64,000 nt of DNA from Heterocephalus glaber (Eukaryota > Chordata > Mammalia > Rodentia > Bathyergidae). A program made the translations under genes and the position numbers. The notes below the pieces were generated by a model, which made no database searches, was not told the origin of the DNA, and was given only the letters and a program-made list of their open reading frames with translations. The stretch covers positions 10,609,183 to 10,673,182 of the forward strand of contig NW_004624734.1 in assembly GCF_000247695.1 (NCBI RefSeq), in the 5' to 3' direction. Positions 1 through 12,166 of the stretch are shown here, piece by piece (the stretch's first letter is position 1; each line of letters starts with the position of its first letter).

Positions 1-1135
1 TCTCTTAGTCTCCTTTGCATTGATTTCTGCTCTGATCTTTGTAATTTCCTCCCTTGAATGAGCTTTGGGTTTGTCCTGCTCTTCTTTTTTTTTAAAAGCT
101 TGAGGTTCAGGATCTAGTTGTTTAATTAGGCTTGCTCTGTTTTCCTAATATGAGTATTTACTGCTATAAATTTCCCTCGTAAGACTGCTTTCATTGTGTT
201 CCAAAATGTTGTATTGTCATTGTCATTTAATTGTAGGAACTGTCTGATTTCTTCTTTAATTTCCTCTGTGATCCATTGGTTATTCAAAAGTGTGTTCAAT
301 TTCCATGTGTTTATGAAATTCTTGCAGTTTCTTTTGCTATTGATCTCTTATTTCATCGCACTAGGGTCTGATAATACATAAGGGATAACGTCAATTCCTT
401 TGCACTTACTTAAACATGTTCTATGAGCGAATATGTGGTCTGTTTTGGAGAATGATCCATGTGCAGCTGAAAAGAATGTGTATTCTGATTCTGTGGGGTA
501 GAACACTCAGTAAACATCTGTTAAGTTCATTTGTTCAAGAGTTTGATTGAGTTCTAGTATTTCATTTCTTATTTTTTGTCTAGTTGATCTATCTATTTGT
601 GATAGTGGGGTATTGAGGTCCCCCACTACTATTGTATTAGTGCATATATGACTTTTCATGTCCGTTAGTATTTGTTTTATGGAGTGGGGCGCAGTAGTGT
701 TTGGTACATAGATATTTATGATTGTCATCTCTTCCTCTTGGTTGCTCCCTTTACAAAGTTGTAGTGTCCTTCTTTGTCTCTCTCAATCAGTGTTGGTTTG
801 AAATCCACTTGATCTGCAAAGAGGATAGCTACTCCTACTGTTTTTCGTTTCCTTTCACATGGAGTATTGTTTTCCACTCTTGAACTTTCAGTCTATGAGT
901 TTATTTTTGAATCAAGTGTGTTTGTTGTATGCAGCATATTGTTGGATATTGCTTCTTGACCCATTCTGCCAGTCTATTTCTTTTGATTGTGAGCTGAGAC
1001 CATTAACATTGATGATTTTAACTGATATGTATAGACTTATCATTGTCATGACTTTTTCTTTTTGTTGGATGCTCTCCCTTTGCATTTAATTTCTTGTCAT
1101 GCTCGATGGATTCATTCTGCTGGGCTTCCTGGGTT
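1..1135 (-). mobile_element. LINE-1 ORF2 N-terminal (endonuclease) remnant
   Basis: The minus strand carries decayed LINE-1 ORF2 sequence. The reading frame at 507-728 contains the endonuclease-domain core GDLNTPLSQIDRS and ends in LELNQTLEQMNLTDVY, the typical EN signature region around the GDxN catalytic loop. Frames are broken by stops and shifts, so the copy is inactive. It continues into ORF1 (about 1140-2141) and a repeat-bearing 5' UTR, so this is the 5' half of one L1 whose 3' half lies beyond the left edge of the window. It lies in a PPP4R4 intron, antisense to that gene. Confidence 0.85.
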
Positions 1136-1139
1136 GCAA

Positions 1140-2141
1140 TCCTCGTTGTCTTTTCCTAGGATATTTTGTAAAATTTTTGGGAGTGGTTGTTTGGTATTCA
1201 TGAAGTTCCTAAGGTGCTCTTTGTCATGAAAGTATCTTATTTCTTCATCAATTTTGAAAGATAGCTCTGCAGGGTACATCAATCTGGGTGGGAAGGTGTT
1301 TTCCTTTAGGGCTTGAAATATGTCACTCCAAGCTCTTTTTGCCTTAAGGGTTTGCGTTGAGCAGTCTGCTGTGATTCTGATCAGGTTTCCTTTGTATGTG
1401 ATTTGTTTTTTTTCTCTAACTGCTTGTAGAACTTTGTTCTTCTGTTGCGTTTGTGGAATCTTAACAACTATATGCCTATGTGTAGATTTTTTTTTTAATC
1501 AAGGCTAGTTGGAGTCCTATATGCCTCACTCATCTGTATGTCAAGTTCTTTTCCCCTGCTTGGGAAGTTTTCTGCCATTACTTCTGTGAACAGTTTTTTT
1601 TTATGTCATCTGCACTCTGTCCTGTTTCTTCGTTGACTCCGATCAGTCTTATGTTACTCTTCTTTGCATCATCTAGCAGCTTCTGGATTGATTTTTTGTG
1701 GTCCCTTACAATTTTAAAGCAGTTTTTCTTTTCCTGGTCACTAATGTCAATCTTATCTTCTATATCTGAAATTCTGTCTTCACATTGGCTCATTCTGCTG
1801 TGTTGAGTTTCAGTGGAGTTTTTAATCTCCTGGACATCTGTTTGCATCTGTTTTATGGATTCCATTTGTTTCGTATGTTGGGATTCCATCATGTTCCTTA
1901 GCTTCTCTCTAGATTTATTAATCATGTCTTGCACGATAAGCACAATCTCTGCTGTTATGTGAGAAATTATTTCTGATTTCATTTTCTTCAGATCCTCTTT
2001 TGTTGCCAGTTCAGGGAGTCCAGGTGGTTGAGTGTCAGAGTGTTCCATCTGGTTTCCCTTTGGGGTTGCTTTATGTGATCTGGAGGTCTGGTTTTGAGAC
2101 TTCTTTATGTGTCTTCTAATTTCGATGGGGGTGGGGTGCAA
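1140..2141 (-). pseudogene. LINE-1 ORF1 remnant (coiled coil, RRM/CTD), broken
   Basis: The longest open piece (1578-2141) reads as an ORF1p N-terminal half: a polar region, a long heptad-rich coiled coil (KEDLKKMKSEIISH through DISDQEKKN) and the start of the RNA-binding core (NIRLIGVNEETG). Its first in-frame codon is TTG, not ATG, so the true start is lost or lies elsewhere. The C-terminal domain follows in other frames at about 1140-1560, where minus-strand sequence encodes an ITYKG-like and QTLKAKRAW-like segment typical of ORF1p. Frameshifts separate the parts, so no intact ORF1p can be made. Confidence 0.85.
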
Positions 2142-2437
2142 TGTGTGTGTGTGCGCACTGCTGTTTCCTGAATAACCTACCTCCTCTGCGCTGGAAGTGG
2201 AGGTATGATGGCTCAGAAGCCTCCTCTGTGCTGGGAGCAGTGCTACGGCAGCCTGGACGCCTCCTCTGTGCTGGGAGCAGTGCTATGGCAGCCTGGATGC
2301 CTCCTCTGTGCTGGGAGCAGTGCTACAGTGGCCTGGAAGCCTCCTCTGCCCTTTAAAGCACTTTTGACTGGAATATAGCAGCATGAGGAAAAGGAGGAGG
2401 GAAATGGTTCCCCAGGGCCCAGAAGGATCTGAGGCAA
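2142..2437 (-). repeat. LINE-1 5' UTR with 40-bp tandem monomers
   Basis: Directly upstream of the L1 ORF1 remnant, the block CTCCTCTG recurs at 2181, 2221, 2261, 2301 and 2341. This gives an exact 40-bp period over about four copies. Each unit contains GTGCTGGGAGCAGTGCTA, and the outer copies are more diverged. Position and orientation fit a monomer-type L1 5' UTR, which in other rodent L1s acts as the promoter. The 5' end of the element lies near 2437. Confidence 0.7.
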
Positions 2438-2855
2438 GAACTGAAGTCTTCAGATAGGAAAGTAGTTAGATAAAATAAAAGCTATATGGATTTTATTTAA
2501 CAATGTATTGGCTCATATGTAACAAGTATAACACACTAATTAATGTAAGTTGTTAATAATAGAGGAAACTGGAAGTGGAAATACAAGGTATAATAATTGG
2601 GAAGGAAGCAGTAAAACTATCTTGTTCACAAAAGACAGGAATGTCTCTGTAGAACTTCAAAAGAATGGGCCAAAATACTCCTTGAATTAATAAGTGATTA
2701 CAGCAAGGTCGCACTGCACAAGTGTAATATAGAAAAAAATCAGTTGCTTTCCTATATTACAGCAATGAAAGATGAAATATGAAATTAATACAGTTATATA
2801 TTAGCAATAAAAATGAAATATTCAGGCATAGATCTAACAAAATATGTAAAGATCT

Positions 2856-2952
2856 AGGGGCCAGGGATTTAGCTTAGTGGTTCCACCACCTGCCTAGCAA
2901 GCACAAGATCCCAAGTTTGATCCCCGGTATCAAAACAAAAAAAAAACGAAAA
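2856..2952 (+). mobile_element. ID-type SINE (tRNA-derived)
   Basis: GGGGCCAGGGATTTAGCTTA starts the element. It has a pol III A-box-like TTTAGCTTAGTGG, a B-box-like GTTTGATCCC and an A-rich tail. It is flanked by a 19-bp target duplication, ACAAAATATGTAAAGATCT at 2837 and ACAAAATATATAAAGATCT at 2953, interrupting L1 sequence. Confidence 0.92.
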
Positions 2953-4302
2953 ACAAAATATATAAAGATCTTCATGAAGAAAACTACAAAACTGATGAAA
3001 GAAATCAAAGAAGGACTAAACAAATAGATATTCTATGTTCATGGTTAGGAAAACTTAGTATTGTCCAGATGTTGATTCTTCTTGAATTGATCTATAGATT
3101 CAGTGCAATCCCAAACAAAATTACAACAAGTTGTTTGTGAATATCAATAAACTGATTCTCAACTTTGTATGGAAAGAAAGAAGACTCAGAATTGCTCACA
3201 CAATACTGAATAAGAACAAAGACAAAAGTTTCACACTACCTGACTTCAAGATTTCCTTAAAAAATTAAGCAATCAAGAAGGATGAAATAGAGAAGTACAA
3301 AATGGAACAGAATAGGAAACCTAGAAGTAGACCTATATCAGTACAGCAGTTTGATAAATGAACAAAGCTGATGCAGGTGAGGAAAGATAGTCTTTTCAAC
3401 AAATGATGCTGGAACAACTGGAGATATATACGCATACACATACATATATATCACAAACCTAAAGGTAAAATGCAAAATTATAAAATTCCTACAGTGTAAC
3501 AGGAAAAAAAATCTAGGTGGCCTTCAATATAGCCATGATTCTTTTAGATATCACATCAAAGGCACAATCCATGAAAAAATTGATAAGCTGGATTTCCTTA
3601 ATGAAAACTGCTCTATCAAAGGCACTATCAAGATAATGAGAAGAGAAGCCACAGACTGGGAGAAAATATTTACAAAAGGCATATATGGTAAAGGACTGTT
3701 GTCCAAAATATACAAAAACTTTTAAAACTTATGAAAAACTAACAGTCTGATTTAAAAATGAGCAAAAACCTGAACAGATCCTTCACCAAAGACATAAATG
3801 ATGGCAAGTAGACATATGAAGAGCTGTTCAACGTCATATATGTCACAGGGTAACTACAAGTTAAAACAATTGAACTATCACTACTCACCTATTAAAATGA
3901 CCAAAACCCAAAACACTGACAACAACAAACATCGATGAGGATATGGAGCAACCAGAACTCTCACTCATTGCTGATGGCAAGCTACTTTGGAAGATAAGCA
4001 GTAGATTGTTATAAAACTAAACATATTCTTACAATATGATCCAGTTATTATGTTCTTTGATATTTAGTATTTGGTATTTAGTTGAAAACTTACATCCACA
4101 CAAAAATGTACACATGGAATTTTATAGCAGCTTTATTTATAATTGCCAAAACTTGGAAGCAGACAAGATGTCCTTTAATTAGTGAATGGATAAACTGAAG
4201 TACATCCAGACAATGAATTCCATGCTAAAAAGAAATGAGCTAGCAGGTCATGAAAAAACATGGAAGAACCTTAAATCCATGTTATAAAGTAAAAGATACC
4301 AG

Positions 4303-4395
4303 GCTGCGGATTTAGCTCAGTGGTTCCTCTGCCTGCCTCCCAAGCGCAAGGACCCGAGTTCCATCCCCGGCACCAAAAAAAAAAAAAAAAAAGCT
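4303..4395 (+). mobile_element. ID-type SINE
   Basis: The tRNA-like body with TTTAGCTCAGTGG and GTTCCATCCCC boxes is followed by an A18 tail. A 16-bp target duplication, AAGTAAAAGATACCAG at 4287 and AAGTAAAAGATGCCAG at 4396, brackets it inside the L1 3' region. Confidence 0.92.
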
Positions 4396-4844
4396 AAGTA
4401 AAAGATGCCAGTTTGAAAAAGTTACATAGTTGTTACCCAATTATAAAACATTCTTGAAAAGGTAAAATCATGGAGATAATAACAAAATCAATGTTTGGCA
4501 GGGATTGGGAGAAAGGTGGGATGAGTAGGTGGAGAGAGTGAAAATACCCTTTTATGTTACTATATAATAAGGGACATATGTCATTATATGATTATTCAGA
4601 CTCAGAATGTAAAACACCAAGAATGAACCTAATGTCAGCTGTGGACTTCGAGTGATCATAGTGTGTTAATGCAGGCTCATCAATCACAGTAAATGTACCA
4701 CTCTGGGGAGATGTTGCTCATGGAGAGGCTCTGTATGAGTGGCAACAGGGGATCGATAGGCACTCTCTGTACTTTCCTCTCAATTCTGCTGTGAACCTAC
4801 AACTGCTTTGAAAGATAAAGTTGGAAGCAGTATTAGAACACTAA

Positions 4845-6020
4845 TTGGCTTAATATGGTACCACAAAGCCCCCCAAACTGTACCTCTATTCCTATCTCAC
4901 ATTATACACAAAATTAACTCAAAGTGTAAACCTAAGCATAAAAACTGACACTATTAAATTTCTAAAGAGCATATAGAAGAAAGTCTTTGTAACTTTGGAA
5001 TAGACAAAGATTTCTCCTAACTACAATAGGAAAATACTAACACAGCAAACTTTATCAAAATTTAAAATCTGAAGCTTTGAAATAGAGCAATAAAAACTAA
5101 AAGTCAGGACATGGATTGGGAGAAAATATTCACAATACATATACCTGACAAGAGAATACCTGGTATTCAAAATATACAAAGAAGTTGTTTAATTAGGCAA
5201 CTAATTTTAAAACGGGCAGAAGGTCTGAATGTGAGCACAAAAGAAGATAAACATGTTAAGTGCAGTTTGTAACTGAAAAATTCTTAAGATCAGTAATCAG
5301 AGAAATACAAATTAAGAACAATGAGAAGAAATTGCATGTAAAGATACCACTTAACACCTACGAGAATGCCTAAAATTGAAAAGGCTCCCAGTATCAAGCA
5401 GGTGATGAGAAGTGCTCTCCAGAATGCTACTGCACACGCAAAAAAAGGAAGGAAGACAGAAGGAGGAAGGAAAGAGCACTTTGGTAGTATCTTCTGAAGA
5501 TAAGTATACGCTTACTCTGTGATCCAGCAGTTCTACGCTTAGGCTTTTACTGAAGAGAATTAAAACATACCCCCACACAGACTTGCACTTGGATGCTCAT
5601 AGCAGCTTGTTTATAATAAAAACTGGAAAAATACAAATGTCTATCAGTGAACATTATGGATAAACAATATCAATCAGGAATAAAAAGGGATAAAGTACAG
5701 ATATGTTCAATATGGATGAATCTTAAAGGAATCATCCTAATCAAATGAAAGCGGCGAGATAAAAAAGTAAGTATTCATGGCTTCCATTTATGTAAAATTG
5801 TAGAAAATGCAAGCTAATCTACAGTGACAGAGGGCCGATCGGTTGTTTTGAGAGGGATAAAGTGAGAGGAGGGTAAGGAGTACAGTGGGCATGAGTTAAC
5901 ACTGGGTCGTGATGGGTGTGTTCACATCTTAATTTTGGCAATGGTTTCATGGAGGTATAAAGATTCCCAAACCTTAACTTTGTGCCATTATTATATGTAA
6001 TTATGCCTTCATAAAATTAA
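4845..6020 (+). mobile_element. Second old LINE-1 3' fragment
   Basis: This is plus-strand L1 ORF2 C-terminal sequence and 3' UTR, adjacent to the previous fragment but covering the same part of the element again (from about 'cacattatacacaaaattaac' onward). It is therefore a separate, older insertion. It ends about 75 bp before the PPP4R4 exon at 6097. No open frame survives. Confidence 0.65.
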
Positions 6021-6096
6021 TTTAAAAAGTGAAAAAATCAGCCTTTTCTTCTCTTAACATCTTTCCCAGTATGTTCTGTATATCTGTTCCTTTCAG

Positions 6097-6244
6097 ATGA
6101 TTCATTCCGGACTCGAAGTGCCAGTAGTGCTCCAGCCTCCTTTTCTTTCAGTCCTCTCATACCCAGTACCTCCCGTGGGACAGTTAACCCAACAGATCCA
6201 AAGAACAGTGGAAGTAAAGACACACAACCCCGGAAGGCCACCTT
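6097..6244 (+). CDS. PPP4R4: PPP4R4 penultimate coding exon (C-terminal Ser-rich tail)
   Basis: PPP4R4 encodes a HEAT-type regulatory subunit of the cytosolic serine/threonine phosphatase PP4. This 148-nt exon follows a tract ending tttcag and ends at TT|GTGAGT. It begins two bases into a codon and encodes DSFRTRSASSAPASFSFSPL, then a Ser/Thr/Pro-rich stretch ending PRKAT, with a split Leu codon completed by the exon at 8433. The region is low-complexity and basic, beyond the HEAT repeats, and matches the PPP4R4 C-terminus as I know it. Gene order (PPP4R4 + strand next to SERPINA10 - strand) agrees. No other PPP4R4 exon is evident to its left; 1-6020 is almost all LINE-1. An overlapping open frame at 6102-6338 on the minus strand is a shadow. 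Confidence 0.88.
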
Positions 6245-8432
6245 GTGAGTCACTGAGTGGTAACCATACAGTGTTTGTCCTATTCTTTCCTGAGTGTACT
6301 TGTCTTCCCATGTACATACTTTTCAAGGAATAGAACATGTCTCCAGTGAGCCCAAGGGGGTTTTATCACTTGAGATTTTGTTAGGCTAGATAGTACATAT
6401 AAGATAATTTATATAGGTATGGCAAATTACTCTAACCTTAGGGAATCAACAAAAGACCATTTAAATGGCTTCAGATAATATCTTGAGATTTTTCCCCCCT
6501 ATGGAACATTTGCACTCCTTTATCTCTAAGACACTGGGAGAGTTACATCCCTTTGAACACCTGGCTATCGTATCTCATTGCCGCAATGCTCAGAAAGAGG
6601 GGTATGGCGGATGTCACTTATAAAAGATCACTGCAGCACAGAACCCAGAATTGTGGGCTCAGTAAACTAGGCACATAGACTGTACTTGTGCCTTGAAGTT
6701 GAAGTTCTGTCTTCCTTTCCCCCACAGTTCCTTTTTATATGCAATTTGGATTTTGTTGGAATCACCAAAGTCTTTGGGTTTTTTTAGCTTAAACATTTAA
6801 GAGGGTAGTATCATGAAAACCAGCAAAGAGACCATACCAGTGTCTAAATGATTCTGCCAGGATACTCAAACTGCAGCTGTAGGTTTGTACTTTCACTTGA
6901 AAATCTGAACCTTCTGATTAGAACAGAACTTAAGCAAGATTCACATTTCCTTCTAAACACATTTCACTAAATTCAGAAACATTTTCCAGTAAAGTTTCTC
7001 AACTGCATCTTTTTTGCAGAAACTTCATGCTGGAGGCCCTATTAGGAGCACAACTGTATATTATAATTCATTCCAAATTGTAACTGACCATTAGGTATAT
7101 ACAAGTATAGATGCATATACTTTACTTTCTTCAGAATTTAGAAATAAATTTATTGCATGGGGCTCCAGGTAAGAGCAGGTATATATACTACAAAGTACTA
7201 ATAATAGGAAAAAGCGATATTGATATTAAGGGTGACTAGAGTCACTATAGGACCCCTTTACTACAGATAATGCTGTTTCCCCAGATAGTTAATGCCCTTG
7301 TGATTACACTGTGGAGGTTCCATTCAGAAGCTGTGAGCAGAGAGGTGGGGCAGGGTGATTTTCTGCACAGGTCAGCAGGAGCCGCATGCCTGCCCTACAG
7401 CAGCTGAGCGTGGGGCACAGCCCTATCCTGCTTGGCCTCCCTGCCTGCTCTGTGAAATGCAGGGTTGACTCATGTTCTTCTAAGGGACCTGTCGGTCCTG
7501 TAGCCTGAGATCCCTCCTCTAGCTACCTGAGAGCCACCAGCTCTCAGAGGGCTCCCCTGACCACTCCTGTGGAGTAGCCGTGCAGCCACAGCAACGGTGT
7601 TCTCTTCACTTATTCCTCTACGTGTTATGGGCCGCTTTTAAAAACCCCCGAAGCCTAATATACTCAGGCCAGCTCTCCTTTATGCAGATTCCTTCATTTG
7701 TTCTTTCCTCGTTATGCATGTTCTTCCCTTGTATAGATTGAATTTTCTCTTACATAAATGCCGGTTACAAAACATGGTACTTTCCTCCTGTGTAGGCTGG
7801 GCAGGGCCTGCTGCCTCCCGAGTCCCCGGGCTCCAGGAGCTCCAACCGCAGCTGAGTTGGGTGCTGGCTGATACCTAAATTGGTTTTTTGTGTCTTTGTT
7901 TTGTTGTGTTTTGTTTTTACGTGAAGTATTGTCCGCAATTCAGAGCCATGCCTTACCCAAATGAAAATGTCATTTTTACTTAAAATAAGCCTATGAAGTG
8001 ATGTCAAAAAGTATTATTTCAGTTTTTGCTTCTGATAAAAATGACATGTAAGTCACTTCCCAGCTTTACAGAATGACACATCTGGTAATTAGAAAAAGCT
8101 GTGTCTTAAAGAAGGGCAGGTGCACAGTATATCTTACTACAAGGCCCTGCAATTAATATAGTTAGGCCTGCATAATTTCCATTATGGTTATACAGTGTTT
8201 GCAGTGCAGTAAAATATGAATTAAATAGTGTGCTATGTTAGGTGCACGCGTGGTTTTTTTGATAGTTAAAGGCAATTCTGAGTAATTTTTAATGTGTACT
8301 TTTTTCTCTTAGAATTCTCCTATTAGGTTTCTTCAAAGTAGTGTATCTACGTCTTTATTTACTTTGTGAGCATTATAGGGATAAAATTGCTCATATCTGT
8401 TTTTCTCTCTCTACCCCGCCCCCTTCCTTCAG
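6245..8432 (+). other. PPP4R4: Last PPP4R4 intron
   Basis: This intron runs from GTGAGT at 6245 to a pyrimidine-rich tract ending cttccttcag at 8432. I see no recognisable repeat or exon in it. The short open frames are not supported by splice signals or composition. Confidence 0.8.
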
Positions 8433-8457
8433 AAAATCCAGAAAATCCAACCCTTAA
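8433..8457 (+). CDS. PPP4R4: PPP4R4 final coding exon (last 7 residues and stop)
   Basis: After the acceptor ...cccttccttcag, the first base completes Leu (TT|A). The codons AAA TCC AGA AAA TCC AAC CCT TAA then give KSRKSNP-stop, the expected basic C-terminus of PPP4R4. The phase matches the upstream exon exactly. This exon is too short to be seen as an open frame and is recognised by splice signal, phase and sequence together. Confidence 0.87.
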
Positions 8458-9515
8458 ATCAACTGTTGTTGAAGGGGACAAAGCAAAGACACCGGGATGA
8501 ATATGACTGATGGACAAAAGCTAAAGCAGTGGCTGGGGCTTTTTTCTTTTCCTTTTTTTTTTAAAGTTTTTGTTTGTTTTAATGAATGGAAAAAGAGACA
8601 TAATGGCAGCTTATGTTAAACTTGACCATATTTGAAATTAAATTCCCTAAGAGGTATAGTATATATTTCTTACATAATAATGTGGTTACAGAATTCCAGT
8701 GTTAACATAGTGCATTGTAATGAAAAGCAAGTTCAGTGTGTGCTTTGAGTACGGCTGCAAAACTGACAAGCCTGCCTTTATTTGTGCAGGAAGCCAGTGG
8801 TTTCACTGTCTTAGAGTCTCTGTGTTTAGCAATTGCATGACAGTCCACAACGGCCAAAATTGACCTTGCTGGGCACTGCAGGAGCAGGGAGGGACTTGGG
8901 AGGTGAGGAAGAGACCACATAGCCGTCCACACCCAGCTGAAGAGTCAAACTGAACACCTGTCACAGTTTCATGAGTCCTGTGAGGGAACAACATGTCCTC
9001 TGTGGACATTCCCAAATTAATCCTGCAAAAAGATTTCTGATAACTTTGAGCTGCAAATACCTTAAAAATAATAGATTGATGATTTCCTTTATTTCCTAGA
9101 ATTTCTTTTATAAATACTTTGTTTACATTTTAGAATGTATTTGGCTTTACTTAATTTAAAATGACGAATCTAGTTTGAATCAGCTGTTACTCCAAGCTAT
9201 CATGCTTCAGCTGTGTCAACAGCATTTACTTGTACTAATGCTAATATTTCCATCAAAATTTGCCTGTGCAACATATACAGTTCTTAATTTTAAAATGTCA
9301 GTTCTGTACTGTATGAAGCTATTGTCAGCTTCTCTGTTTCAAAATGCAATCAACATATAACTATATTGATATTAGAAAATATTTGTTTTTTAAATATATT
9401 GATGTATGATAAAGATGATCTAATTTGTGAATGCATATGTGTGTCTGGTTACTTTTTATAATGTGAAATGGATAATGAATTTATTCAAAATAAAACAGGT
9501 TAATGAGATGCCTGT
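8458..9515 (+). other. PPP4R4: PPP4R4 3' UTR with poly(A) signal at 9489
   Basis: This AT-rich sequence follows the stop. AATAAA at 9489-9494 is followed about 20 nt later by a GT-rich stretch (cctgtgtttgtg), a good cleavage/polyadenylation arrangement. The UTR is about 1.05 kb. Its exact 3' end is inferred. Confidence 0.7.
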
Positions 9516-10490
9516 GTTTGTGAAAAAAAGTTTTAAATATGTTTCTGAAATTGTAATTCTTTAGTTAAAGAGCAAGACAGCTCATTCTTAAGTAATGAAT
9601 AAGAGAAGCACAGTGATCTCAACTGTAAATCACTCAGGGGACAATTACTCAGTATAAGACTTATTCATGGATCTGTCTCCCCTTTTCTTTCCACCTGGCC
9701 TCTTTTTGGCAGTATGTGTAGTGATTCGTAATATCCTTAATGAGAGGACAATTAGGTAAATGGAATTGTTCGACTCATTTTATCAATAGTTAAAAATCCA
9801 ATAGGTATGAGAAACTTGACAGTTCTGGTTAAAGAAATTCAGCATAGTTTCTGTGGATTTCATTTAGCAATTTTTATTGCTGTCATCTTCTACCAGACTC
9901 AATAGTATGGACTTGACTGTATTGTGATCTGGAGAATTTGTAGTGCGCAGTGGGACAACAAAGCCCACCCATTTGTCCATAGTCAGCATTGACTCTTATT
10001 TTAAATAAGATGGAGAATTTCAATTTAATTGTTAAAACATTTACCAAAGTTATGAACTTTTGTTTTCCCATTATGAATATGAGAAAAGGAAAGCTGAGTG
10101 AGAGGAAAAACACTGCTAGTAAAGTTAAGAAATGTAGAGAAGTCAATTGCATTCTTACAGCTAGGCATTAAATTCTCAGTTCAAGTTAATCAGATTACTT
10201 TTGGACAAGGATTTTTTTTTTCATAAACATGATAACCTCTAAAATTTTTGAAATGTTTGTTAAAATGTTACTTCCAAGGACAGATATAAACAATCAAAAA
10301 TGGTGACAGTTATGACTATCCTCATTTACACCAGAAACAAGACTAATACTCTTATGAGAGTTCTGTTTAACAACCTCTCGTGTAGATTCTTTAACTAGAT
10401 CTAGACAAGGCCACCTGAGGCTGAGAAGAACTGACCTTTCCATGACCAAGTGTGACTGTGTTCATTTTAGAGCATTGTGTTCTCATAGAC
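9516..10490. other. PPP4R4-SERPINA10 tail-to-tail spacer, left part
   Basis: Unique-looking AT-rich sequence between convergent genes. I see no gene, RNA or clear repeat here. Confidence 0.6.
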
Positions 10491-10570
10491 CAGTGATGAT
10501 GAACCTTTTAGAGCTTTCAATGATACAAACAGCCTACTGCAGCATGCGTGCCATAGGTTTGCCAACACCG
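10491..10570. mobile_element. Deleted hAT-type MITE copy
   Basis: It begins CAGTGATGATGAACCTTTTAG and ends GTGCCATAGGTTTGCCAACACC, matching both termini of the 225-bp element at 11307 but keeping only about 80 bp. The flanking octamers TCATAGAC and TCGTAGAG agree at 6 of 8 positions, consistent with the 8-bp target duplication of hAT transposons. Confidence 0.65.
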
Positions 10571-11306
10571 TCGTAGAGTTTCTTTTCTAGATTGCATCTC
10601 TTAAAAATGAGAACATTGCCGGAACCCTATTCTTCTCTCTGCATTTTTCCACAAACAAACCTGATAACTGGACATAGATCATATAGGAATGCCAGTTTAA
10701 CTTAGCCCTCTTCCATTGTTTCTCTTTCTAGGCTCTAGAATTTCCTGCCTGTCAAATAATGTCAATTAGTACTCTTGGATGGACTGCAGGAATGAGTTCA
10801 TGCCCAGATGTGGGGATGGTGAAGTTAGTCTTTAGACTGGCTCTTAATATTATCACCTATTCTCATTGCTTTGATTTTAGTCATCAAGATAATAAGTTAG
10901 TTTCAGGTATGTTTAAGCATCAACACAGATAGAAATCCAATTATGCATTTAGTTAACACACCTGACTTTCCAAGATTTGTTAACTCTATTTAGGATTCTC
11001 TGACTTGACCATCCTAAAGTTGTGCCTTGTTTCCATGTCAGAAAATGACTGAGAAAGCCCCACAGGTATTTGCTATTCTCCTTTTCCCCTTGGGGTAGAG
11101 TCCATGCTTATATTGTTTAACCGTGGTGGGTAACTCTGAAGTAAACACATTCTGTGTAGCAGGATCTCAGCGCATGTTCCAGGGAGGGAAGGAAGAGGAA
11201 CAGGGCTTGGGTGTTAGACACAGACCTTTGCTGCACCATGGTCACACTGGTGACTGAGATACAGGTTTGACTTATCCATCAGGTAAAGTAGCCACAGTGC
11301 CTAAGG

Positions 11307-11531
11307 CAGTGATGGCAAACCTTTTAGAGACCAAGTGCCCAGACTGCAACTCAAAACCCACTTATTTATCACAAAGTGCCAACTCTGCAGTTAAACCTGA
11401 CTACTGAGGTTTTAGTTTAAAAAAACAAAACTGTTACCTGGTGCTTGACTTCTGGGGTGAATTGGCTCGCATGTTGACAGAGGGCTCTGCGTACCCACTG
11501 CGGCACACATGCCATAGGTTCATCATCACTG
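11307..11531. mobile_element. hAT-type non-autonomous DNA transposon (225 bp)
   Basis: Terminal inverted repeats are visible: the 5' end CAGTGATGGCAAACCTTTTA and the reverse complement of the 3' end CAGTGATGATGAACCTATGG. Flanking octamers GCCTAAGG and GCCTACAG match at 6 of 8, the 8-bp duplication expected for hAT elements. There is no transposase. The family resembles Charlie-like MITEs; I do not assign a name. Confidence 0.78.
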
Positions 11532-11539
11532 GCCTACAG

Positions 11540-12166
11540 TCACCATGCTTTTAAGGGCCCTTGAAGATGTTTTATTTCTACCAGAAAGCAAGACACATAG
11601 ATTGCATTGTTAAAAGGATCAGTTATCCAGAATATATTCGCCCTGACACCAATGAAGATCTATATAAATAGTATAAATGAACTATACATAAATACTAAAA
11701 ATCATATATATGCTAAAACATATATTTGTGTGTGTGTGTGTGTGTGTATGCCTAGTGCCTTCAAAAGTCACAGTGTGATCCAATTTCTGGGTCCCTTATT
11801 CTTCCCTTTGTAAAATGAAAGTATTGAACTGGATGATCTTTGGTGCACCAGGGAGTCCAGTAGACATCATTGAGTTAGACACTGATCAGGACTGATTACA
11901 GCAGTTTTCTCCTAACTTTAGTCAGCAGAAATATTCTGTAACAGATTAAAATGAAATGCTTACTTTATATCAGAAGTGGACAGAGAAACATGACTCAAGG
12001 AGATTGCACGTCCTCCCCTCAAAGGCCTCATTGTGGATTTGGGTTCCAGTCTACTGGGTGTCAAGTCCAGATATGTGAGCTGGCTTCCAGCACTTAACTA
12101 AGGGCCTTAGGACCAGGTTTAAATGCCAGATGGATTGCACAGACATCTCCTTTAAACGTGTGTCAC
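11540..12166. other. Spacer with (TG)n microsatellite at 11727-11748
   Basis: Non-coding sequence beyond the SERPINA10 3' end. Apart from the roughly 10-unit TG repeat, nothing is recognisable. Confidence 0.6.

Larger units (their letters stand above)
2560..4824 (+). mobile_element. LINE-1 ORF2 C-terminal part and 3' UTR (L1M/ME-like)
   Basis: The plus strand holds the RT-to-C-terminal part of an old L1 ORF2, such as the region around 3090-3300 that ORF2 proteins share after the RT. A 3' UTR follows that ends near 4824 with the characteristic 'aatgtaccactctgg' and 'ctcaattctgctgtgaacctacaactgc' segments of L1ME-type elements. Stops are present throughout. Two ID SINEs (2856 and 4303) are inserted in it. 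Confidence 0.8.

Noticed and set aside
2181..2350. CRISPR-like repeat array
   Set aside because: The 40-bp units are directly adjoining tandem copies without unique spacers, in a mammalian L1 5' UTR.
2856..2952. tRNA gene
   Set aside because: The A- and B-box-like sequences belong to ID SINEs with A tails and target duplications; none of the copies keeps a complete tRNA fold, and the family is dispersed.
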